Position numbers and translations under genes: made by a program. A DNA stretch of 64,000 nucleotides from CBDCWT01 sp965223305 (GTDB lineage: Bacteria; Planctomycetota; Planctomycetia; Pirellulales; Pirellulaceae). The stretch spans positions 1 to 64,000 of the forward strand of contig CBDCWT010000061.1 of the NCBI GenBank assembly GCA_965223305.1, in the 5' to 3' direction. The notes below the pieces were generated by a model. The model saw only the letters and a list, made by a program, of their open reading frames with translations, was not told where the DNA came from and made no database searches. This document shows positions 8,790 through 17,104 of this stretch, in pieces (the stretch's first letter is position 1; each line of letters begins with the position of its first letter).

Positions 8790-10622
8790 CTAAAGTAACT
8801 CCGCCAAATTCTGTGGAGCGACTTTTGACGGGACACGGTCGAGAAAAAGGCGAGCCCAAAGTTCACACAAGATCATCGACCAAAGCCGGTAGGACCAGAC
8901 TTTGTGGGCGACATAAGGTGCCAACTGTCCCGGGCGCCCGCGCCGCAGACGCTCGACGCGGGCAGGGTCGAAGAACCCGCGGGCGCGCACGTCGGGAGGC
9001 GCCAGCAATCGGTCGCAGAGCATCTCGAGCGTCTCGACGAGGCCCGTACCGAGCCGCATTTGAAAAGGCCGTTTTGGCCGATTGGCGATCGTCGCGGGTA
9101 GTAGCCGCGCCGCGGCTTGCCTGAGTACGTATTTGTCGATTCCGTCTTTCAGCATCAAGCTCGCGGGCATGCGGGCGGCAAGTTCCACTATTTCGCGGGC
9201 CAAGAAGGGTACTCGCAGTTCCAGTGAATGCGCCATCCCCGTAGCGTCGGCTCGCTTCAGCGCAAGATGATGCAGATAGGTGCGTTGATCGTGGTTCAAA
9301 GCCAGCTCGAGCGATCTCCCGCAGTTACCCTCGAGCACGGGTTCGTCGGCACGGGGGTGCGGATCGAGCATCGGAGAACCTGGCAGACGCCCCCAGAAGG
9401 TCCTGGCCACAAGGCCAGCGAGTCCAGGCGGTTGCTGGTCGGCATACATATAGAACCGTTGATAGAGGTGTTTTCGCCAGGCGAGGGGCAGCGGTAGCCG
9501 GGGATTAAAGAGCTTGTATCGATCGTAGCCGGCAAAGCACTCGTCCGCTCCCTCGCCGACCAACAGCACCTTGACGAACTTGGCCGCCTCCCGGTAGTTG
9601 ATGTACATCTGCACGGCCTCCATTTGGCCGAGCGGCTCCTCGAGGTGCCACACGACTGCCGGTAACAGATCGGCCACGTTTTCTGCCTGGACTTGAATCT
9701 CGTGGTGGTTGGTGTGGCAATGTTCGGCCACGATGCGGGCGTTGATCAGATCGGGATCATCCTCGCCATGTCCCACGGTAAACGTCTCAACTTTTTTTCC
9801 GCTCTCGGCCATCATCGCGACAATACAGCTCGAGTCGAGCCCGCCGCTGAGGGCAGCGCCCAACGGCGCGTCACTTACCATTTGCGACACGACCGCGTGG
9901 GAGAGTCGATCGCGGAGTGCTGCAACCGCCTGGTCTTCGTCCCACGCTGCAGGTGCTGGTTCTGGATGCCGCCAGTAGTGGTTCACCCGGCAGTTGCCTT
10001 CTCGCCAGAGCAGGAACTCGCCCGGCATCAACTTGTGAACGGACGCCAGCATCGATTCGTCGGAAAGGTTGCAGGCGAAACGCAGAGCGGATCGCAAGGC
10101 ACGGCGGTTCACACGCCGCTTCAGTCCAGGGACGAGGCAGAGCGCTTTGAGTTCGGAAGCGAAGGCGATCCCGCCATCCTTCATGTAGTAAAAGAGCGGC
10201 TTGACGCCAAGTGCATCGCGCGCCAGCAGCAACTGGCTCTGACTTTCATCCCACAGCGCAAAGGCGAAAATACCGTCCAGCCTGTCGAGACACTCGATGC
10301 CGTACTCCTGGTAGGCGACGAGGATGACCTCGGTGTCACTGTCGCTGTGAAAGTGCCGTCCTTTCTTCTGCAGCTCCGCTCGGAGTTGGAGGAAATTGTA
10401 GATCTCGCCGTTATAGACAATTGCCAGCTGGCCATCGTCGCTCACCATCGGCTGGTGCCCTGCAGCCGAGAGATCAATGATGCTCAGCCTGCGATGTCCG
10501 AGCCGCACGTCACCGTTTTCGTAGACTCCTGAGTCATCCGGGCCGCGAAAGGCGAGCATCTCCGTCATCTGTTCAACAAGCTCTCGATCGCCGATTCTGA
10601 CAGCACCCGCGATTCCACACAT
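8790..10622 (-). CDS. asnB: glutamine-hydrolysing asparagine synthetase family protein, copy 2
   Basis: Same length (610) and domain order as the copy at 4307-6139 and alignable with it from end to end without gaps by eye: C2 nucleophile in MCGIAGAV, RRLSIID, YNGEIYN, PP-loop SGGLDSS, and LLVGEGADECFAGY. It differs from copy 1 throughout, so the duplication is not recent at the DNA level. Orientation is opposite to copy 1, with the flippase gene and tandem repeats between. It may act on a different acceptor from copy 1; nothing in the sequence says which. Family certain, biological substrate unknown. Confidence 0.9.
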   Translation of the reverse strand: MCGIAGAVRIGDRELVEQMTEMLAFRGPDDSGVYENGDVRLGHRRLSIIDLSAAGHQPMVSDDGQLAIVYNGEIYNFLQLRAELQKKGRHFHSDSDTEVILVAYQEYGIECLDRLDGIFAFALWDESQSQLLLARDALGVKPLFYYMKDGGIAFASELKALCLVPGLKRRVNRRALRSALRFACNLSDESMLASVHKLMPGEFLLWREGNCRVNHYWRHPEPAPAAWDEDQAVAALRDRLSHAVVSQMVSDAPLGAALSGGLDSSCIVAMMAESGKKVETFTVGHGEDDPDLINARIVAEHCHTNHHEIQVQAENVADLLPAVVWHLEEPLGQMEAVQMYINYREAAKFVKVLLVGEGADECFAGYDRYKLFNPRLPLPLAWRKHLYQRFYMYADQQPPGLAGLVARTFWGRLPGSPMLDPHPRADEPVLEGNCGRSLELALNHDQRTYLHHLALKRADATGMAHSLELRVPFLAREIVELAARMPASLMLKDGIDKYVLRQAAARLLPATIANRPKRPFQMRLGTGLVETLEMLCDRLLAPPDVRARGFFDPARVERLRRGRPGQLAPYVAHKVWSYRLWSMILCELWARLFLDRVPSKVAPQNLAELL

Positions 10623-10998
10623 TCATCACCTGACGTTGCAACAAGCTGATCGTGAGGCCGCCGGTCGAAGTGAAGGATGCTCTGCCCGAGCAGAGGCAAC
10701 GGCCAGTTCAAGGAAGATATCGATGCGCCCGCGCCCCGTCGAGGGGGACGCCGTCAAGTGAGGGGCTGCGCCGTGACGATGTCTTGAAGCCGAATTCGCC
10801 AGGATCTGGGCGAATCCGCAGTCCGCCAAACTCTGGCGAGTTCGGCTACGATCGGATGGCGAGTTCGGCTACGATCGGATGGCGAGTTCGGCTACGATCG
10901 GATAACGGCGGAACGGGCTAGGCCGCCGCCAAAAACACGCTAGAATCGGAGCCGGCGCGGGCACACGTCATGCGCGACGCAACGGGAGCGTTTATCAG
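10623..10998. repeat. intergenic region with inverted repeat and 3 x 23-bp tandem repeat
   Basis: At about 10790-10850 is a hairpin with arms GCCGAATTCGCCAG and CTGGCGAGTTCGGC. It runs into three head-to-tail 23-bp units (TGGCGAGTTCGGCTACGATC plus GGA) starting at 10834, 10857 and 10880. The same hairpin occurs at 59280-59343. No promoter or riboswitch for the following cobL-like gene was recognised. Confidence 0.8.
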
Positions 10999-12249
10999 GT
11001 GACGACGAAGAAGGTCCATATCATCGGAGTTGGCGACGACGCGGCCGAAGGGCTGACTTCGATTGCACGCCAGTTGATCGAAGAGGCGGAAGTACTGCTC
11101 GGCTCGGAACAGTCGTTGCAGGCTGTTCCCCAACGCGGCGCACAGTTGATCAAGGTCGAAGCTGACTTGAATGCGGTCGTCTCGCAGATCGAGCAGCATG
11201 CCGACCGGCGGATAGTGATCTTGGCAACAGGCGATCCTCTGTTCTACGGAACCGCGCGGTTTCTCTGCGATCGGCTTGGAAAAGACCGCTTCGAAGTCGT
11301 GCCGAATGTGAGCACCATGCAGCTGGCTTTCGCTCGTGTCAAAGAGAGCTGGGACGAAGCCTATCTGTCAAACTTGGCGAACCAACCTTTGGAGCGGGTC
11401 GTCGAGCGGGCGCGGATTGCCGAGAAGGTTGGCCTCTTTACCACAGAGGAAACACCGCCGTCGGCCGTCGCTCAGGCGTTGCTCGACCGGCAGATCGACT
11501 ATTTCACCGCCTACATCTGTGAAAACCTGGGGTCTCCCGATGAGCGCGTCACGTCCGACGAGCTGGCCGCGGTCGCTGGGCAGGAGTTCGCCCCGCTGAA
11601 TGTGATGATACTCGTTCGCAAGCCAGGCGTGCCCGACCGTCCCACCGCCATGGTCGGGCGGCGGCTGTTCGGCAACCACGACGACACCTTCCTGCAAACG
11701 AAACCGAATCGTGGACTGCTGACACCCGCTGAGGTGCGGGCGATCGCGCTCGCCGAAATGGACATCGGCCCCTCCAGCGTCGTCTGGGACGTGGGTGCCG
11801 GGAGCGGCTCGGTGGCGGTTGAAGCCGCTCAAATCTCGCACAGCGGCAGCGTCTACGCAATCGAGATGGATGCAGCCGACCATCAGTTGATTTCCGCCAA
11901 CGCCGAGCGTTTCGGTGTGACCAACCTGACGGCAGTCTTGGGCAACGCCCCGGCCGCCTGGGTGGATTTACCGGATCCCGATGCGATCTTCGTCGGCGGG
12001 ACGGGACGCACCGTCAGCCGGATTGTGGAAGAGGCCTACGCTCGACTGCGTGTTTCCGGTCGGCTTGTCGCAAATGTCACCAGCGTCGAGAACGTAGCTG
12101 CGGTCAGCGACGTTGTGCGCCGCCTGTCTGGGGACGCTGCGGTGTGGATGATTACCATCTCCCGAGGCGTCCAGCAGTTGGAGCGGCTGCGGTTCGAATC
12201 GCTGAACCCCACCTTTCTCATCGGTTGCGTTAAGCAACGAGCGACCTAA
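10999..12249 (+). CDS. cobL: precorrin-6Y C5,15-methyltransferase (decarboxylating), CobL/CbiET type
   Basis: Cobalamin-pathway enzyme that methylates the corrin ring at C5 and C15 and removes the C12 acetate carboxyl. GTG start at 10999. Residues 1-205 are the CbiE-type tetrapyrrole methylase domain (IIGVGDD, ILATGDPLFYGTA). Residues 235-410 are the CbiT-type Rossmann methyltransferase (VWDVGAGSGSVAVEAA, IFVGGTGR). Length 416 fits a CobL fusion. No other cobalamin gene is in the window, so it is orphaned here, and no B12 riboswitch was found upstream. The next gene starts 51 bases on, on the same strand. Confidence 0.92.
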   Translation: MTTKKVHIIGVGDDAAEGLTSIARQLIEEAEVLLGSEQSLQAVPQRGAQLIKVEADLNAVVSQIEQHADRRIVILATGDPLFYGTARFLCDRLGKDRFEVVPNVSTMQLAFARVKESWDEAYLSNLANQPLERVVERARIAEKVGLFTTEETPPSAVAQALLDRQIDYFTAYICENLGSPDERVTSDELAAVAGQEFAPLNVMILVRKPGVPDRPTAMVGRRLFGNHDDTFLQTKPNRGLLTPAEVRAIALAEMDIGPSSVVWDVGAGSGSVAVEAAQISHSGSVYAIEMDAADHQLISANAERFGVTNLTAVLGNAPAAWVDLPDPDAIFVGGTGRTVSRIVEEAYARLRVSGRLVANVTSVENVAAVSDVVRRLSGDAAVWMITISRGVQQLERLRFESLNPTFLIGCVKQRAT

Positions 12250-12300
12250 CCCGGCCCGCGCTGCTGATAGGGGTCGAAATATCTATGGAGAGTCACTGCA

Positions 12301-13041
12301 GTGAACACCCCGACTGTCGAGCCGCTCGACGTGATCGCCGTGGGAGCCCATCCCGATGACGTAGAGATCGCCTGTGGGGGGACGCTGGCGAAGCTTGTGC
12401 GGCAGGGTTATCGCGTCGGGATCATCGACCTAACTGATGGGGAACCGACCCCCAAGTCACCTGGTCCGGAGGTGCGGTTGGCCGAGGCGCAACGCGCGGC
12501 GGAGACGCTCGGTGTGCAGCAGAGAGTGACCTTGGAGCTACCCAACCGCCGACTGTTCGATTCATTCGACGCACGCGTGGCGCTCGCTAAGGAATTTCGC
12601 CGCTATCGACCGCGCGTCGTAATCGGCTTTGGTGACAAGACGCCCATGGCTTCGCCTGACCATTGGCAAGCGATGCAGATCACCGACGCTGCCGTTTTTT
12701 ATTCCCGTCTTACCAAATGGGATCCGCACTTTGACGGGTTAGCGGTGCATACGATCAGCCATCAACTCTACTTTCGGCTGGCGTTCGAGCCGTCAACACT
12801 CGCAGGCTTCAACAGTCATTTCACCGTGGACATCAGCGACACCTTGGCCACGAAACTGGAGTCGATTCGATGCTACGCGACGCAGTTTCCACCTGAAAAA
12901 GCACATGTGTTCGATCGCGTTCGGGCCGCTGCCTCCTTAGCTGGTGCCACCTGCGGTTTTCAGGCCGGCGAGGTGTTCGCCAACGTACGCCCGTTGGGAA
13001 CTGACGATCTGGTCAGGCTGCTCGACGGCCGCCATCATTAA
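12301..13041 (+). CDS. PIG-L family deacetylase, BshB-like
   Basis: Zinc-dependent LmbE/PIG-L deacetylase acting on N-acetylglucosaminyl compounds. GTG start at 12301. The zinc-binding AHPDDVE motif is at 16-22 and GGTLAKL follows, with SPDHWQA near residue 120. The overall length (246) and N-terminus resemble BshB1, which deacetylates GlcNAc-malate in bacillithiol synthesis, but bshA and bshC are not here, so the substrate is open. Its stop codon TAA (13039-13041) uses the TA duplicated by a MITE insertion; the pre-insertion sequence would also have read TAA. Confidence 0.85.
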   Translation: MNTPTVEPLDVIAVGAHPDDVEIACGGTLAKLVRQGYRVGIIDLTDGEPTPKSPGPEVRLAEAQRAAETLGVQQRVTLELPNRRLFDSFDARVALAKEFRRYRPRVVIGFGDKTPMASPDHWQAMQITDAAVFYSRLTKWDPHFDGLAVHTISHQLYFRLAFEPSTLAGFNSHFTVDISDTLATKLESIRCYATQFPPEKAHVFDRVRAAASLAGATCGFQAGEVFANVRPLGTDDLVRLLDGRHH

Positions 13042-13218
13042 CCCGAATTATTCATGAGCGATCTGCTGTGAGGTCGTAAGTCCATCCGTGGCTTCGTCAT
13101 GCTTCACAATTCTCCCTCGACGTATTGCTTCAATACGCCTGCGGAAGAATTGCTCGCCTTCCTTGCCACGAACGTACTTACAACCGCTCGCGACGATCTT
13201 CATGAATAATCCGGGTTA
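13039..13218 (-). mobile_element. 180-bp hairpin MITE, copy 2 (inverted)
   Basis: Reverse-complement of the copies at 4093 and 35071, the same 180-bp length including flanking TA. It lies between the convergent PIG-L and rluD genes and overlaps the last codon of the PIG-L gene by its TA. Terminal repeats TAACCCGAATTATTCATGA and, at the far end, CATGAATAATCCGGGTTA. Confidence 0.88.
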
Positions 13219-13249
13219 AACTACGTCTGGCTCCGTGCCAGACGTAGTT
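13219..13249. terminator. bidirectional terminator hairpin
   Basis: Perfect 13-bp stem AACTACGTCTGGC / GCCAGACGTAGTT with loop TCCGT, between the convergent PIG-L and rluD genes. It lies 6 bases past the rluD stop on the reverse strand, with a short T-run (TTTAA) after the stem in that direction. Confidence 0.65.
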
Positions 13250-13254
13250 CGTCC

Positions 13255-14247
13255 CTAGCTGCACTGCGCCTGCAGCACTCGTCGTACACTCTGCAGGTCG
13301 GCGGGCAGTGGCGCGTGGAAGGTGAGCCGTTCTCCAGACACGGGATGTTCCAACTCGAGTCGAGATGCGTGGAGAGCTTGACGGGTCAGGAGGACAGTTT
13401 GTTCTTGACTGCCCGCGAGTTCCCCGGCGGTGATTTGAGAACGCCCACCGTACAGCCGATCGCACAAGACCGGGCAGCCGATGTGGCTCAGGTGCACTCG
13501 GATCTGATGCGTGCGTCCCGTTCTTGGCGCCACGCGAAGCTCGGCAAATCCACGAAATCGACGTCGGACCTCGTAAAAGGTCGCGGCTTCTCGGCTGCTG
13601 CGGTGGCCGGCACGGATGGCCATCTTCTCCCGTTGGTAGGGGTGGATGCCGATTGGTTGCTCGATCCAATCCCGATCGTGGTCGGGTACTCCGGCGACTA
13701 AAGCAAAATACTCCTTCTTCGTGGTGCGGGCCTCGAACTGCGCCGCAAGATGCAGGTGTATCTGGTCTTGCTTGGCGACCACCAATACACCGCTCGTGTC
13801 GCGATCCGTGCGGTGTACAATGCCGGGCCGGGTTTTTCCACCGACTGAACTAAGCGAACCAAAGTGGAACGTGAGCGCGGCGACTAGGGTTCCGGACCAA
13901 TGGCCTTTTGACGGATGCACGACCATGCCTGCCGGTTTGTTGACTGCCAACAGGTACTCGTCTTCGTACAGGATCTCGAGCGGAATGTCCTCCGGCTGCG
14001 GCCGTTGCGACGGTATCTCGGGAAACACCACCGTCACCCGCTGACCGGTAACGAGCCGATAGGCGGCCTTGGTGCGACGCCCGTCAACTTGCACACCTCC
14101 GGCGGTGATCACACGTCTGAGCTGAACGCGGCTGTAGCCGGAGAACCGCTCCGCGAGAAAAACATCGAGGCGTTGGCCGTGTGCATCGTCGGGAACGACT
14201 TGCTCGATGGGTCCCCGCGGCCGATCGTCAAACGGAGCTTCGGACAC
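13255..14247 (-). CDS. rluD: RluA-family 23S rRNA pseudouridine synthase, RluD-like
   Basis: Converts uridine to pseudouridine in 23S rRNA. N-terminal S4 RNA-binding domain (about 24-85: GQRLDVFLAERFSGYSR), then the RluA catalytic domain with AVNKPAGMVVHP at 101-112 and the active-site aspartate D148 in HRTDRDTSG at 145-153. The usual residue between R and D in that motif is L, here T. RTGRTHQIRVHLSHIGCP and the D-x-LYGG block are intact. 330 residues, normal for RluD. Starts 12 bases after the TPR gene at 14260-15156, so both are probably one transcript. Confidence 0.92.
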   Translation of the reverse strand: MSEAPFDDRPRGPIEQVVPDDAHGQRLDVFLAERFSGYSRVQLRRVITAGGVQVDGRRTKAAYRLVTGQRVTVVFPEIPSQRPQPEDIPLEILYEDEYLLAVNKPAGMVVHPSKGHWSGTLVAALTFHFGSLSSVGGKTRPGIVHRTDRDTSGVLVVAKQDQIHLHLAAQFEARTTKKEYFALVAGVPDHDRDWIEQPIGIHPYQREKMAIRAGHRSSREAATFYEVRRRFRGFAELRVAPRTGRTHQIRVHLSHIGCPVLCDRLYGGRSQITAGELAGSQEQTVLLTRQALHASRLELEHPVSGERLTFHAPLPADLQSVRRVLQAQCS

Positions 14248-14259
14248 GTGGCAAGAGCG

Positions 14260-15156
14260 CTACGGTTCGCTGCTAGATTGCTCGGGTTGTGGCTGATTCG
14301 ATTCCGCCGGCTCAACCACCTCCGTGGCCTGTTCCGTGGGGTCGGCGACGGGAGCTGGCGAGGCAGTGTTTGTCGAATCGCCGGCTGACGAGTCATCGGG
14401 CGTCCCACCGTCACTCGTTGAATCATCCATAGGGGGCGAAATGGTATCCAGAGGAAGGGGAAGATCCGGGCTGTCAGGGAGCAATCCCAGGTTGGCGGGC
14501 AGATCGGGAGGCAGACCGACGTCCGGGGTGGTGGCTGGGGCCGGCTTCTGATTGGCAAACCAGTTGTAGAACCGTTTCATGTCAGCATCCGCCAGCTGTT
14601 CCTTCCGCTCGCGGGCCTGGGTCAGCAACGCCGATTCTCCTGTGGAGCTGGCGATGACTTGGTCGTAGTATTTGTTGGCTTGCTGGAGGTTTCCCGAGCA
14701 CTCGTAAGCTTGAGCGAGCCCGAAGCGGGCGCTGTTTTGCAGTTCCTCGCTGCTGTTATCCGTTTGCACCAAGAGTTCATAGCTCGCGATGGCGCGATCG
14801 AGTGCCGCGTTGGCCGAGTCGCGATCGGTGTATAGGAGCCGGATTCCACGGGTCAGCTCAATGTCCGCTTGGGCTAGCTGCGCCCAAAGCCCCGCGGTCG
14901 TGCCCGCGTGATCGGCAGCGACTTCGCGGAGACGCGCAGGGTTCTCCTCGAACGCGGCGGCGAAGAAGTCATTCCAGCCCGCACTAAGTCGGGTCGTTTG
15001 GTCGTTCATCAGAAACGCGGCCGCAGCGGCCAGCACAACCAGGGCGACGGCTCCGATCAGCAACTGCTTGCTGTACGGCCGTAATAGCTCGACGTACTGT
15101 CCCAGCCAGTCGGCCAGTACATTGGTTTGTAACTCTTGTCGCCGCTCAGTTTTCAT
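14260..15156 (-). CDS. membrane-anchored TPR protein
   Basis: One hydrophobic segment at about 31-49 (QLLIGAVALVVLAAAAAFLM) after a polar N-terminus, then helical repeats with TPR character (LWAQLAQADIELTRG; ARFGLAQAYECSGNLQQANKYYDQVI). The last ~100 residues are Pro/Asp/Ser-rich and low in complexity, likely disordered. The layout resembles YfgM-like periplasmic TPR proteins, which act in envelope protein assembly, but identity is not established. Located just upstream of rluD on the same strand. Function unknown. Confidence 0.7.
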   Translation of the reverse strand: MKTERRQELQTNVLADWLGQYVELLRPYSKQLLIGAVALVVLAAAAAFLMNDQTTRLSAGWNDFFAAAFEENPARLREVAADHAGTTAGLWAQLAQADIELTRGIRLLYTDRDSANAALDRAIASYELLVQTDNSSEELQNSARFGLAQAYECSGNLQQANKYYDQVIASSTGESALLTQARERKEQLADADMKRFYNWFANQKPAPATTPDVGLPPDLPANLGLLPDSPDLPLPLDTISPPMDDSTSDGGTPDDSSAGDSTNTASPAPVADPTEQATEVVEPAESNQPQPEQSSSEP

Positions 15157-15308
15157 AATGATGACCCAAGCTCGATAACCGTAGAATCAGCGCAGAAGGG
15201 GAACGCCGAGCGCAAGTATAGAAGTCCGCGCCGAATAGCGTCAAGGTGATCTAGATCGCGTCCCGTGCCGGCCGCCTATGTAGCCGAGAGGCTGTCTCTT
15301 GAAGTTCG

Positions 15309-16346
15309 TTACTCGAGAGGCACAGCAAAATCGCCCCTCGTGTCGCGCCACACACAGTGGATGTGGTTCGCCGGATTTCCAGCCGGGTCGGGCTGCGTAT
15401 TGACGAACTCGATCAGGAACGTCGGGCCTTGAACCCGGTAGTAGTGTCCAATGCCCGGTTCAGTAGGTCCTGCCCAAGCGAAGTAGACGTTGTTCGGCCC
15501 GGCCGTGGTGATGGCCTTGAACCGCTGGTCGTAGACCTCTTTGGGGAGATTGTCCAAGTAGCTCGTGACTAAATTGCGGAGCATTCTTCGCTGTTCGCCT
15601 TCCAGATCTGTGAAAGGCAAGCCGGCGGGTTCTTCAGTCGGCGGCTGAGGCTCTTCGGCGGCGCGGATTTCGCGGGGTGCTTTATCGGCGATGACAGCCT
15701 TTTTTCGTTGCTCGTCGGTCAACGAATTGACGAGGCTGAAGGCCAGCTCTTCTTCTTGCTTAAGCACCTGAGTACCTATCGGTTGTCCGCCGGGGACCTG
15801 GTTTTTGACGATGGCAGGGTTGGCGGCGAAAAAGGTGGGTGTTGATGAGACGATCTTGCCGCTATCGATCACAAAATTCAGCGACAGGTGGTGGCCTTCA
15901 ATGCTTAACCCCCAACGCCCTTCCTCCGTCGGCTCACCGAATACCGTGAAATAATATCGCTCGGTGTCGCGAATGTTCCTGCCCCCCTCCCCTTCTAGCT
16001 CGTGGAGGATGTGCTCCAGCTCCATGATCTTGGTCGCTTTGTCATAACCCAACTCGCTCAGACAGCTCTTCAGCAGGCTGTGGGCCGCCTTCCGCTGAGC
16101 GTCGTTCATCTCCTTGATCTGGAGACCTTTGCGGGAATCCTGCGGCGTGAACCGCCACTGGACGCGCTGTGGAGTGCCATAGTCCAGCACTACTGAGGAC
16201 CGCTGGCCATCGTCGAGTTGCGAGATAAACTGTTTGGCGGCCCGAGTCATGTCCACTCCGACGTGGACTGCGGTAACGACCGAGAACCCGGCGGTGCCGA
16301 GAGCGGCCAATGCGATGACCAACACGATGAGGCGGCGACGATGCAT
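15309..16346 (-). CDS. DUF3500 family secreted protein
   Basis: Start taken at ATG 16346 (MHRRRLIVLVIALAALGTAG), which gives a classic signal peptide; an in-frame ATG 15 bases upstream is less good. The mature part has the DUF3500 pattern: AKQFISQLDDGQRSSVVLDY, RKGLQIKEMNDAQRKAAHSL, RYYFTVFGEP-x-GRWGLSIEGHHLSLN, and a second half with the same layout (EELAFSLVNSLTDEQRKKAV ... HYYRVQGPTFLIEFVN). The family is common in planctomycetes and has no known activity. Transcribed alone as far as can be seen. Confidence 0.85.
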   Translation of the reverse strand: MHRRRLIVLVIALAALGTAGFSVVTAVHVGVDMTRAAKQFISQLDDGQRSSVVLDYGTPQRVQWRFTPQDSRKGLQIKEMNDAQRKAAHSLLKSCLSELGYDKATKIMELEHILHELEGEGGRNIRDTERYYFTVFGEPTEEGRWGLSIEGHHLSLNFVIDSGKIVSSTPTFFAANPAIVKNQVPGGQPIGTQVLKQEEELAFSLVNSLTDEQRKKAVIADKAPREIRAAEEPQPPTEEPAGLPFTDLEGEQRRMLRNLVTSYLDNLPKEVYDQRFKAITTAGPNNVYFAWAGPTEPGIGHYYRVQGPTFLIEFVNTQPDPAGNPANHIHCVWRDTRGDFAVPLE

Positions 16347-16361
16347 TGCTTTCTCCTGCAA

Positions 16362-16605
16362 TAGCTGCGGCGGGCAAGACGGACCGTGTGACCGATCATA
16401 CAGGTCGGGACGCCGTCAATCCAGTGTTCGCAGCGCGACAGAAAGAAATCGACGATCCCGCTGCCGAGCGTTGCCTCGGTGGGCCGTGTGAACCAGCCCC
16501 CGGCTGGAACCGGGCAAGAGCTGCAATCCTGCAGGAGTTTTGTTTGTTGGCATCGCGAAGTTTAGAGTCGATGACGAGCATGGCTCGCTGACAGGTGATA
16601 TTTAC
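16362..16605. other. gap with no recognised feature
   Basis: Between the divergent DUF3500 gene and the zinc-finger gene. No repeat, hairpin or clear promoter was recognised. Confidence 0.4.
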
Positions 16606-16932
16606 ATGCCGGTCCGGCAGCTAACATGCCGAGCGTGTGGGAACCGCGAGCAGTGTGGAATTGCGCAGATGCTCAGGCGTGTGCAGCAGTTGGGCATGCT
16701 GCGACGGGTTGGTAATCCAGAGCCTGACCTGTTGGAAGAGCTATTTCGCAGTTCGGTTGCCCGGATGGCCTGCTCGAAGTGCGGCCAGGTCGGTTTGCAA
16801 GAGAGCGAACAGGACGATCCCGAGTGGGGCGACGAACGTTGCTGCGAGGTCTGCGGCAAGATGATTCCCGCAGAGCGACTTCAGGCATTGCCGCATGCGC
16901 GACGATGTGTCCATTGCGAAAGCGACAGCTAG
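16606..16932 (+). CDS. DksA/TraR-type zinc-finger protein
   Basis: From ATG 16606 it is a 108-residue Cys-rich protein. The C-terminus CCEVCGKMIPAERLQALPHARRCVHCE's pattern (C80-x2-C83 and C101-x2-C104) matches the C4 zinc finger of DksA/TraR, which binds the RNA polymerase secondary channel. Additional pairs C8/C11/C17 and C56/C59 suggest a second metal site not present in DksA, and the long coiled-coil of DksA is missing, so it may not act on RNA polymerase. The frame is open to 16540 but those residues look non-coding. Confidence 0.65.
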   Translation: MPVRQLTCRACGNREQCGIAQMLRRVQQLGMLRRVGNPEPDLLEELFRSSVARMACSKCGQVGLQESEQDDPEWGDERCCEVCGKMIPAERLQALPHARRCVHCESDS

Positions 16933-16934
16933 GA

Positions 16935-17073
16935 ATCAGCCGGACCGCGTGAGCGGCCGGCTCGAACCGCTCGCGACTCCTAACCGGGGACTAACGTCCT
17001 CCGGCTGATAGGGGGACGACAGTGACAGCTAGTATGCAAAGCAGGATCAGCCGGACCGCGTTAGCGGCCGGTT
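16935..17073. repeat. cluster of three AACCG/CGGCTGAT hairpins (REPIN-like)
   Basis: Reverse hairpin 16935-16962 (stem GCCGC/GCGGT, loop variant), forward hairpin 16982-17009 (stem GGGAC/GTCCT, loop TAAC), reverse hairpin 17046-17073 (stem GCCGC/GCGGT). The last two form an inverted pair 64 bases apart, matching the pair at 43453/43514. Different stems, same constant ends. Confidence 0.75.
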
Positions 17074-17104
17074 CGCAAAGCTCTTCTCTCCTACGGCCAA
17101 CGGG

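Noticed and set aside
10800..10998. Cobalamin riboswitch upstream of the cobL-like gene
   Set aside because: No B12-box or the usual domain pattern could be seen; the region is repeat-derived.
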